In this document: positions 22,784 through 33,524 of the stretch, piece by piece
Layout: every line of letters begins with the position of its first letter
Position numbering within the stretch: the first letter of the stretch is position 1
DNA from: Sanderia malayensis
Taxonomy: Eukaryota > Cnidaria > Scyphozoa > Semaeostomeae > Pelagiidae
Assembly (NCBI GenBank): GCA_013076295.1
Contig: RQOL01000880.1
Span: 1-64,000, forward strand
Direction: 5' to 3'
Length of the DNA stretch: 64,000 nucleotides
Translations under genes and position numbers: made by a program
The notes under the pieces: generated by a model
Database searches by the model: none
Told to the model about the DNA's origin: nothing
The model's input: the letters and a program-made list of their open reading frames with translations, nothing else

Positions 22784-25606
22784 TTATTCTTTGGCTGGCA
22801 CTTCTTCTTTAACAGGCACCTCTTCTTCATTAGGTGTTTCTTCTTCATTGGGTGTTTCTTCTTCATTAGGTGTTTCTTCTTCATTAGGTGTTTCTTTTTC
22901 CTCACCTTTATAGCAATGGTGTGCTGCAGAATCTATGTAGCTCCCACCTTTATAATGCCCTCTTGCTTGCAAGATTTTTCCACTGGCTAAAGTCACTTGG
23001 ATTTTGCACGGAGTGCAGAAGTACACCTGCTGGCATTTGTACGAGTACACTGATGTCTTGCCACCTGGGATCTTCCAGCTTGAGCTGGCATTTATCTGGT
23101 GCTTGTCGTTAGATGGTGCAAGTAATGGGGTTGGTGTCGTCTCTCCAAATAGTACCATACCACGTTCAGCTGACTTAGCTGGCTTGCCTGTACAAATGAA
23201 TGAATGAATACAAAAAAATGTCACTATCGACTATTTCTTGCCTAATATTTAAATGCAAATACAAATGAATGATCCCACATGATGATACCAGGCAAAACAT
23301 CAAAAACAATGATGGAACCATGAACCTTGTCATTAACTAAATTTCAAGGTATAAAAATTTATTTATTAGCTGATGGAACGATTTGCTTCATTAAGCAATG
23401 CAAAAGCTGATGCCTAAAAAGCAACACCTGTATCAGGGAAAATTCAAAAATAACTGATGTCCCAACAATATTGTACGAAATAAAGAGAAATGGAAAATCG
23501 TTCAAAAAAGCAAATGTTCAAGATAACGGGAAGTTGAAACAACAGATGTAAACCATGACATTGAACATAATTGCATTCTATTCTATTGAGCAGTGCTTGG
23601 CCAAGAGCAGAATGGTCTGAAATTGTGAGTACCATTGTTTTAGAAACCTAATTACGATACCCCTGTTTTCTTTATGAGGTGCCCCCACTGACTTTGAAAT
23701 GGTGCAGTGTAGTCAAAATGGAGCACTTACCTCCCAGGTAATTACCAACATAACTGAATCCATAAAACTCGAATCCTTCTTCCTTTGGATATTCTTCTTT
23801 AAATTGGAAATCTCCCGGTGATTCTTCATCGGACTTGTTTTCAATTTCTTTCACAATATCAGCAAGGAATTTGGTCTGCTTTTCAGTCTTTTCAAGTTCA
23901 TACTCAATTTTTGCCTCCTTAGCTTTCTGTATAAAAAACAAAAATTGCTGAGCATGCAATAAATATACAACACACAATGCCATGTCAAGTCACCTGAGTT
24001 CATCTTTTAAATTATTTATTGAAATAAATTTGGTAGGGGCTTCAACTTCGGCAAACCCTATCAGTTAGTTAATTCGATTGGTTAAAAATTTAGATCAATT
24101 TATGGGCTGCAAAGCTCTAAAATATCGCACAAATTATCATTATTATTACAAAATAAGTGCAATGACTATGTGGCACCACTTAAAATGCTGCTTATTCATG
24201 CTTTGGGACAACTAAGCTGAACAACAGATCATTGTATCGCAAGCAGACATTATACCACTTTGGCTCTGGAGAGGTACCCTGATCAATGCTCATTTAGATG
24301 AAAATAATCACTAATAATGTGTTAAAGAGTAATGAACAAATACCTTTCCAAGGACAAACTGAAACACCTCCATACCCTCTTGGTCATCAGTACTTGCATG
24401 CATGACGAAATTTGGAGGAAAACCAGCAGTGGAGCTTGACACATAAAAATGCGACCCATTACACTTGATCCTGTAGCAGCCAGTTTTTCCAACCTGCTCA
24501 AATGTGAGTTGAAAATGGCTCACATCTCCATGTTCCTCGGGCTTTCCGGTGGCACCCAAGACGTCATCTCCAGACAGGTGGACATACTTCTCAGTTTTCA
24601 TGTTGTACATGTAGTAACAATCCTTGTCTTCAACTTTTATGAGCTTGAACATGGTCCTGCGTGAGTTGCGATCTTCTCTAGTTTCAACTTTTGTGTGCAA
24701 CTTGTGTGTAATTGCAGGGTCTTTGGACATGAACACATATTGGCTCCTTTTGGGTGAGTATATCATAAAGTCTTCATCTGCCTTCGCCAATAGTCTTGGG
24801 TCAATACCAATTATATCACTACTGCTTTTATCCAATTCATATTCTTCTTTCCCTGTAATGATAGTAGAAAGTTTCTAACACAACAATATATTAAATTCTG
24901 TTCTACTGTCACATTACACTTTTTTTATAAGAAAATGTTTTTCAAACCCAGCATCTCAAACTTCTTAGGTATTTCCTAATTTTAATATTATAACTTTCCT
25001 GGCGAAAATTGAAAGGTTTCACCTCATTGAGCATGCAATTGCAGAGGTGTAACAGTTTCTATGCAGACACTCCACATTCCTTCACACTTTGGTGATTTCC
25101 TAAACATTATAGTCACAAAAGCCAAACATTTCGCTTTTCCAAGATAATCTCTTTAAAAATTTTAGCCTCTAAATTTTTCAACTGTCTTAAAATCGAGGAC
25201 TGAACTTTCTTGACTTTTTGAAGAAGTACCGAGCTGCACAACTTTCTTATAAAAAACGAAAGTACATATCTAGTACTGAATGCCAAACAAATGTTTATAA
25301 CAAAATAACCCCTTGAATGATCTGACCATGGATGATAAAAACAAAAATATAATTTAATCTCACTCAATACCTAATGAAACTTAATAGTAAAACCGGAATG
25401 CTTTGGAAATAGCGCAATGGTGGGCGCGGCACTAGGGGGACAATTATTCTCGGTGGCTTGCATAAATAAATTAGGCCATTCTGATTAGCCAAAACAAAAT
25501 GAAATTAGCGTGGTAAAATTCTATACAAGAAGAGCTTACGTCAAAAAATACTCGCTACAAGATTAAATAACGTTTATTTAAATTAACCTGGTTCTGAATT
25601 GGCCAT
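22784..25606 (-). CDS. Unrecognised 375-aa protein with repeated Tyr-Val-x-x-Ser units, Cys/His cluster and acidic tail
   Basis: Four exons in phase: 25606-25588 (ATG, MANSEP), 24852-24344, 23926-23731, 23187-22784 (stop). I do not recognise the family. Residues about 25-170 contain three similar segments ending in QYVFMSKD, KYVHLSGDD and HFYVSSS, each followed by an F-x-L/F-V strand (MFKLIKV, HFQLTF, FQFVLG). This suggests a three-fold beta-trefoil-like fold (inference). A charged coiled segment follows (KAKEAKIEYELEKTEKQTKF). Next comes a Cys/His cluster (SYKCQQVYFCTPC, ARGHY, AAHHCY) that could bind zinc. The C-terminus is four tandem copies of the hexapeptide ETPNEE plus EVPVKEEVPAKE. No signal peptide, so probably cytosolic or nuclear. 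It lies about 610 bp upstream of LIN52 on the same strand. Confidence 0.85.
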
Positions 25607-27738
25607 CTTTGCGTTTTTGTTGTCCTCCTCAAGAACGCCGGTTGACTGACAAACAAATAAGACAACAGCTTCGGCAAAGCAACACGAATAATGTCGTCAA
25701 ACTGTCAAGCTTCAAGTACGCCCATCAAAAAAAAACAAAGAGCTTCACATGACAATGCCAACAACAAGCAAACAACCACATGGGCACCAGGCAAGGTCAC
25801 GTCCACTGATCTAGACAAGAAATCTGCATAACCTAACCATCGCTGGATGATAACCAACAACCTGGGATCACAAGCATTGCCCCAAACAAACTGCCCATGG
25901 GTAAACCATAGTCAACAGAAAAACTATTTAAAACACTGTAAACGGAGATTAGTCCATGCATAATTTGCAAGAATCAAAAAAACGAAATTCAGTCTTTTCA
26001 GTCAAGTGCATTGGTGCACTTTGCCCTTCGAATAATAATTTATTCAAAGACATTATAAGCGCGACGTAGCAGATGTTTCAGTGTTTTTTTGGAAAGCAGG
26101 AGTTTATCTTGAGTGATCTCGTGGGAGAGATGGAAATTGCATATACATACACTTATTTAAAAGATGTCTTGGGCTGCACACGTGGTCAGAGTTCAGATAT
26201 TTGCAAAATATCTCATAAAATAAACGAGAATGCTAAATGTGTTACTTTAATGAAATTCAGGACGAGATACCTTTACTTTGTACCTGTCCAGTCTACGAAA
26301 AAAATAGATAATTTCAAAGACAGATGCATTGGTGGTCTGCGCCCTGTCTAAATTTATTGCACACCATAACACAAGCCAAAATATAAACGGATAATCCAAA
26401 CTCCAAAGTTTTTGTTGTTAATATAATATTAACAACAAAAACTTTGGAGTTTAAGTTTAAATAACAGCAATATTAATAATATTGCTGTTATTTAAACTTG
26501 TTCTCTTCTTTTTACTGTTTTACTGTTTTACTGTTGTGCTAGTACTTTGTAGCTTTAGCCGAGCCACCAAGCTTGTGAAGTGGTGTGATATCGCATTAAA
26601 TAATAATAATAATTATTATTATTGTTATAGTGATTACTCTGTTGAATTAATAATACATCTATGGTTAATAACATATAAAACCATTATTCCTCTACTTCGG
26701 GGGAGTTATTTTCTATTCAAACTTAAGTTGATATGTTTCATCTAAAATTGTATAAGATTTAAAAACTGTCTTAAAAACAGTCTTTCAACAAAAATAACGT
26801 TGGCTGGTTCAGCCGAAAGTATTTATGTTATGTGGAAAACATCTTGATACATCGGTAAACAATTTTTCTCCTATGCATAAAAAATATGGTAAGATAAACT
26901 AGAGATGTTTATCAAAGCAAACCACGTTTGAGAAATAAATGTTTCTTAACTTATTGAACTCAGTATTAAGTATTAAGAATTATTAACCCATCAAATTTCA
27001 AGAAGAGCGTTAAATTCTTTAAGCTATTTCCAAGAACTTTAAAACAATTTGTATCATTGTAAACTTTAAAACTCTGCAAAAGATTAGTTTAGAATAATTC
27101 TGAAAGACTTTCATGAATTTGTTGCAAATATCAAATATAAATCGCCACAAATAATAAACTTTGCAAGTTACCCAAGACTGAAGAGCCCAGTTGTCACATG
27201 TCTCAATAATCGTAAAATCGAGATTTTTCCGATTTTCGATTCTTCCGAAATACGAGAACGTAGAAAAACATGCACCTCAGTCTGTTTCCTGACGACATCA
27301 TTGCTAGAGAAGCAAAATGGGAGTTAGAACGCGACGCGAGATGGAACGTCTTGGCCTTGACCCTGCAATACTTACTGACACACACATGGAAGCAAGAGCT
27401 GACGCAACAAAGCTAGGGGCTAAAAAAGGTTCATGGTGTCCAACGTTTTGCCAGGCATCGATATTGTTGAATAATTTCGTTGGAGAGTATAAATTAATCT
27501 GACCAGGCAGATGGTTCTAACAAAAAGACTGGACACAATAGCTTAGACACAAAAATTTACAAATGATCATTTACTTTAATAAATGTGTATGTTGCAGGTG
27601 TGTTCTGCAAGCTCGGGAAGTCAAAATTTGAAAAAAATATCAACACTGACATGACATTGAAGAGCATATGACCAGAGGAAAGCGATCCAGAGCGAAACAA
27701 GAAAAAGAAGCGAATATCGTGACAAGCAAAGCCTAATC
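25607..27738. other. Intergenic region upstream of the 375-aa gene and the GPCR
   Basis: Divergent spacer of about 2.1 kb. Contains the double palindrome at 26398-26499 and a small AAT/ATT palindrome near 26598-26622. Open frames of 60-90 codons near 26073 and 27317 have no recognisable homology or splice context. Promoters for both flanking genes are expected here, but no definite core element can be called. Confidence 0.5.
26398..26499. repeat. Two adjacent perfect palindromes
   Basis: 26398-26452 has 27-nt arms (AAACTCCAAAGTTTTTGTTG...) around one central base. 26453-26499 has 23-nt arms (AAGTTTAAATAACAGCAATA...) around one central base. They abut exactly and both are mismatch-free. No gene overlaps them. 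Confidence 0.95.
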
Positions 27739-30700
27739 ATGACAAACTGCAATGGACATTTGCTTCTGAATTTAGCGAATCATACTGACTGACAGTATTA
27801 ACAAAGATCTGGTGGCATTTTCCGCAATTTTCACATCGTGTATCTGCACAACAATAGCATTTGGCGCAGTTCTTGGCAATTCAATCATGCTATATATCAT
27901 GTATAGAGGCAAAATGTACAAGACGACACAGGATATCTTGCTCACAAATATGGCAGTAACAGATCTGCTCAACGGCGTGGCTGTGATGCCTGCAAACATC
28001 GTGCTTCGCATACTGGACCTGCTGAATAAATACAATTGCTTCCTTGAGGTCTCTATCAAAACCTGCGCTCATGTTCTTAGCGGAGTTTCCGGCCTGACGA
28101 TTGGTCTCATTTAGACAGGGAATTATCCCTTACAAACTAACAAACAGGGTAACCTTAAATTTTAATGTTTCATATGAAAGCCAAGACAAAGAGGATCAGA
28201 AATCCGAGATGGGACATTTCGAAAAAGTGACGGGGGTCACGTCATCGCTCATCAAAGTATTGCACCATTGGTCACGGTCAGAAAAAAATCAACCATCTTA
28301 TATTGTAAACTTGAATACATATTTAGAAAGAGCATAAAGAGTTATGCAAAAAATATTAAGGAACTTTATCTTTAACATGAGCAGGTGAGGAGATATGGGC
28401 AGTCGAAGATGTTACGATTCAGGGGGTAAAAAAAAGAAATGAAATTACCTGAATTCTCCAATATTACCGAAACATTGACACAAATATTGAACTACATATA
28501 CCATCTCATTGATGGAAAACATTTAAAGTTGATTTCAGCCAAAGAAATGTTTGAAAAGCTGAGTTTACATAATGTGCAGGGTGTCTGAATTCCTGACATT
28601 ACCCCCCGATTTTCAGAGAAATCCATTTTTTGATGATTTGGGGTGAAACTTTTGATGTAGAGTCAACTCTGTTTAAGTTGAACACCCTAGGGAAGCGTGC
28701 GAATGTCCGAATTACAACATATTCGAATTGTAGAGGTTTACCTTTATAAGAATTAATTGTTTAACGATCCTTAGGAACGGAGAATTCCGTTCGAAATAGG
28801 TAAAGTTCGAATTACACGAGTTAGAATTATGCAGACATGACTGTATATTGTATTCCACTAGTAAGAACTCATTAAAAATGCTTTTCTGTAGCAATTTGCT
28901 CTTCAATTAGACATCAACTTGTCAAATAAAAGCTAATAAGTCATCAAAATTAGGGGGTAATATCAGCATTGCTGAAACCAAGATAAAATGAATTAAAGTG
29001 TATAGAAAAATTGTCAGCGAAAAAACCTCACTAATATTTTATGGTAACCATTCGTCCCAGGAGCTATCACTTGATATAAAATCGGAGACCTCCCATTTGC
29101 TCTCCTTGCTGTCACTTAACTAAGAATCATTTTCGTTAGCGCCTTTTTATGATTGGTCACAAACAGATTCGCTTGTCGGTCGATGCTTGTTGTTTATCTT
29201 GCTTTGCTTTCAAACCATTTCTCTTTCCCTTTGATTTTCGCCTTACTCCTGGTAGTCTTTTCTCTCTTGCTTTCTTACATTGTGTTTGCAGATCTGCAAT
29301 GTCAAATTCCTCGTTCGCTTCTGAAACAGGCTCCTTTTTCTTTCGCTGCACATTTCTTACAGGAGAAAATTGACTCCCGCAAACAAGACTGGCGGCTGTA
29401 CTTTTGAATTTTTAACTTTCCAACCCTAAATTCTTAAAATCTAGATGATCAATCATAAAATTGCAGGAATAATACCATTCGTATGGTGGACGGAGTTATG
29501 GTCCGGTGGAGGTAATAGCAATGAAGGCTTATGTTTAAGTTCCTTATATATGCGAATCCTAGTTTCAACAAAGTCATTAGGCGTTATACCAGAATAGGGA
29601 GCTGAGCATATGAACTCTTTGACGTGGTCAATATTCTCTGGAGCTAGATTGCTTCTCGACCCAAGGGCCAAAAGTCTCATTGCCATAGCACTGGAAAAAA
29701 ATAATGATGCTTTTGTTATTTGTAAGGATACCGATGTGGTGGTTCTCTTTCTTGTCCTTCATTGTCCAACACAAGTTATATTTCAAGTATGAGTCTTTTG
29801 TCTGCTTCCTCGTGATTGGAGTCCTTCTCAATCTATCTGTGTACGCTTTTCTAATCCTGTAGATGTTTTCCTTTTCCGTTATTGCCCGGTAAACTTCTCG
29901 TCCTAAGAAGAGTCCTTGCTGACAATACAAAGACCAACTTACTTTTGGTCCTTGGGTTGACAAGCAATCTAGCCCCAGAGAATATTGACCACGTCAAAGA
30001 GTTCATATGCTCAACTGCCTATTCTGGTATAACGCTTAATGACTTTGTTGAAACTAGGATTCCCATATATAAGGAACTTAAACATAAGCCTTCATTGCTA
30101 TTACCTCCACCGGACCACAACTCCGTCCACCATACGAATGGTATTATTCCTGCAATTTTATGATTGATCATCTAGATTTTAAGAATTTGGGGTTGGAAAG
30201 TTAAAAATTCAAAAGTACAGCCGCCAGTCTTGTTTGCGGGAGTCAATTTTCTCCTGTAAGAAATGTGCAGCGAAAGAAAAAGGAGCCTGTTTCAGAAGCG
30301 AACGAGAAATTTGACATTGCAGATCTGCAAACACAATGTAAGAAAGCAAGAGAGAAAGGACTACCATGGGTAAGGCGAAAATCAAAGGGAAAGAGAAATG
30401 GTTTGAAAGCAAAGCAAGATAAACAACAAGCATCGACCGACAAGCGAATCTGTTTGTGACCAATCATAAAAAGGCGCTAACGAAAATGATTCGGAGTTTA
30501 GTGAAAGCAAGGAGAGCAAATGGGAGGTCTCCGATTTTATATCAAGTGATAGCTCATGAGACGAATGGCTACCATAAAATATTAGTGAGGTTTTTTCGCT
30601 GACAATTTTTCTATACACTTTAATTCATTTTATCTTGGTTTCAGCAATGCTGATATTACCCCCTAATTTTGATGACTTATTAGCTTTTATTTGACAAGTT

Positions 30701-32084
30701 GATGTCTAATTGAAGAGCAAATTGCTACAGAAAAGCATTTTTAATGAGTTCTTACTAGTGGAATACAATATACAGTCATGTCTGCATAATTCTAACTCGT
30801 GTAATTCGAACTTTACCTATTTCGAACGGAATTCTCCGTTCCTAAGGATCATTAAACAATTAATTCTTATAAAGGTAAACCTCTACAATTCGAATATGTT
30901 GTAATTCGGACATTTGCACGCTTCCCTAGGGTGTTCAACTTAAACAGAGTTGACTCTACATCAAAAGTTTCACCCCAAATCATCAAAAAATGGATTTCTC
31001 TGAAAATCGGGGGGTAATGTCAGGAATTCAGACACCCTGCACATTATGTAAACTCAGCTTTTCAAACATTTCTTTGGCTGAAATCAACTTTAAATGTTTT
31101 CCATCAATGAGATGGTATATGTAGTTCAATATTTGTGCCAATGTTTCGGTAATATTGGAGAATTCAGGTAATTTCATTTCTTTTTTTACCCCCTGAATCG
31201 TAACATCTTCGACTGCCCATATCTCCTCACCTGCTCATGTTAAAGATAAAGTTCCTTAATATTTTTTGCATAACTCTTTATGCTCTTTCTAAATATGTAT
31301 TCAGGTTTACAATATAAGATGGTTGATTTTTTTCTGACCGTGACCAATGGTGCAATACTTTGATGAGCAATGACGTGACCCCCGTCACTTTTTCGAAATG
31401 TCCCATCTCGGATTTCTGATCCTCTTTGTTTTGGCTTTCATATGAAACATTAAAATTTAAGGTTACCCTGTTTGTTAGTTTGTAGGGGATAATTCCCTGT
31501 CTAATTGCCATTCATCGATACGTAAAAGTCGTCTACCCGATTAAAAGCAAATTGTGGCCACTAAAATCCATCTTCAAGCTGGCGATTGCCTTTGAGTGGA
31601 TCTACACTATAATTCTGGTCGGCTTTTACACGTCACAGGTCGTGAAGATAGCAATTCTGCGAAAAATATTAGTGTTCAATATTATTATTATTATATTATT
31701 ATTATTATTATATTATTCATCATAGTTCTCGTGGCTTGTTGCTATATAACGATATTCGCCAGGTTGAAAGCAAGAGAAGAAAACTTGTCGAAAATGGGGG
31801 TCACATTGTCAAGATCATCTCAAAGCAAAGCAAAAAAAACATCGAATACTTACGCAATGATTTCTTTGGTGTTTATCGTAATGTTTGCGCCGAGAGCATC
31901 TGTGCTTGTAGTCACGAATCCGGAGATACGATATCACTTGTTCCGTTGGACGGCAATGTTGATATTCGCGAACAGCGCTCTCAATCCGTTTATCTACTTC
32001 TATCGGCGTGATGTGTTCAAACAAGAGGTTTTCCGACACATCAGAAGTCGGAGCAGAAGCACCAGCATTCATCCAGCAAACTAA
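27739..32084 (+). pseudogene. Rhodopsin-family GPCR interrupted by a transposon and frameshifts
   Basis: A single-exon class A GPCR read as 27739-28111 plus 31504-32084. Visible parts: a short glycosylatable N-terminus (MTNCNGHLLLNLANHTD); TM1 with GNSIMLY; TM2 with LLTNMAVTDLLNG; the TM3 end IAIHRYVKVVYPIK (HRY in place of DRY); TM5; a basic loop; TM6; TM7 with NSALNPFIYFYRRD (NPxxY motif) and a Ser/Arg-rich tail. Three lesions: a tandem duplication TGACTGAC near 27787-27793 that shifts frame after NHTD; a 3,392-bp palindromic element inserted in TM3 (28112-31503) with a 3-bp ATT duplication; and a frame change in a TTA/ATT microsatellite in TM5 (about 31680-31722). Ligand cannot be inferred. 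Almost certainly non-functional in this haplotype unless the element is absent from the other allele. Confidence 0.85.
28112..31503. mobile_element. 3.39-kb giant palindromic transposon with ~1.55-kb inverted arms
   Basis: The ends are perfect inverted copies (TAGACAGGGAATTATCCC and its complement). The insertion makes a clean 3-bp ATT duplication inside the GPCR reading frame. The arms run from 28112 to about 29675 and from about 29943 to 31503, with a ~270-bp unpaired centre. Each arm carries the same material in mirror order: a TTCGAATTAC-type nested repeat (about 28660-28850 and mirror), a basic 64-codon ORF (29157-29351 minus and 30265-30459 plus) and a partial ORF (EFICSAPYSGITPNDFVETR, mirror EFICSTAYSGITLNDFVETR). 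The centre encodes NNDAFVICKDTDVVVLF, reminiscent of ORFs in repetitive elements. No intact transposase is visible. Confidence 0.9.
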
Positions 32085-33524
32085 TCAACTCGACAAGTCT
32101 GTCCTTTGGAAGTTGAAAAGAAATTTGAGCAATTTTTTACAGGGAAACATACTAATTGTTTTCATGCCTTTCATTTAAATCTTGACGGACTGCAGAAAAC
32201 GCCCGTAAAAAAGAACGAGCAGATCAACAAACTTTGATCCTAACATTTCTGATGAAAACAATAGAAGAGATGAGAGTCTATTGTATTTGAACAATAGGCT
32301 GGATGCAAATGTAAAAGATTGTTAATGCGTTTGCTTACTGGGTAGCAAAAGGTCATTCTAATCTTACGTGTCGACCTAACTAATCTAATTCTAATTCTGT
32401 TTTTGTCAATCAACTTCTGCAAAATAAAACTTTTGCATTTGCATATGTGAACAGTTTTTACTTGATTTGGTGAGAAGTGAGGCACTCTGGAGACTGGCTC
32501 CTTCTCGTTTTCGTTACAGCACAGTTCTAATCCAAATTATATTTCTGATTCCAAATTATTTACAAAGTTTACGGACTTACCAAAAACTCCCATCTTACCA
32601 TTTATCAAATTAGCATTCTTAAGGAATTTCCTGAGCATGAATAGATGGCCTGGACACATAAATCTTCGTAATATCAACTTGAATCATTCAATCTCAAAGT
32701 TTCATGAGCTCGTGTTTCGTGCCATTTTTAAATTCAGGCCGCTTGGCCTCTTTCCGTTCCTCTCATTAAACGAACACGAGGCTAGACAACCCCAAGTAAA
32801 ATATCGTGGCGAAGCAACAAAGTAAAAACTAAAAGTTTTGTTAAGTTATTTTTTCAATTCAATGTGATAGCATTTGACTACTCATAAATACAATGTAAAT
32901 AAATATATTTATTTGTTTTATATTACATATATAACTCTTAATTGCTACAAAGAAGCACTTATTAATTGTAAATTTATGGACACAAATACTACTGGGGTAA
33001 AGCGAGATTATCAGATTGTTATTTATTAGAAAACACGTATACATGAAAATTAAAAACTGTGGGCATTATTGTCAATATTGATCTGGAAAACTAAGAAACC
33101 ATTCCCCTGCGTATAAAGTTATCTGAAGCTGTACCTTCCGAAATCTAAACTGCGTAAAAATTTGGAAAGATGTCAAATATCTTCACTGTCATTTAATTGA
33201 ACGTATGTAGAATAGATGTATATAATAACTATAATTGCTATGTATTATTAGCTAACAACTCTGTTCCGTGGAACCTCTCTTTATGTGACCACATCTAGAT
33301 TTTTCGTGAAGTGAATACAATAAAATAGTAATTTTATTTCGCCTTCCCCTCAAAGGGGAATCTCTTTATGATCACTACAGCTTAATCATCCGATGTCCGT
33401 TGTTTAATTGCGCCTTCCAGAAATGGTCACACTTAATCAGACCATGTCCACATTAGGGATGGTTAACCAGAACCAATATATGATTTCATTTGCAATCCAC
33501 ATTGATGTGACCAAATTAAATTCG
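32085..33524. other. Intergenic region between GPCR remnant and FBXO11
   Basis: AT-rich spacer. Holds a decayed MITE-B fragment (about 32250-32330, CAATAGGCTGGATG) and a possible degraded repeat around 33260-33450 with TTTATG(A/T)CCAC-like segments. No supported gene. Confidence 0.5.

Noticed and set aside
26073..26351. 92-codon ORF upstream of the double palindrome
   Set aside because: No ATG context, no homology and no splice partners; length is within chance for an AT-rich spacer.
27317..27502. 61-codon ORF upstream of the GPCR
   Set aside because: First part (MGVRTRREMERLGLDPAILT) looks protein-like, but there is no recognised family and the end drifts into random sequence; could be 5' leader.
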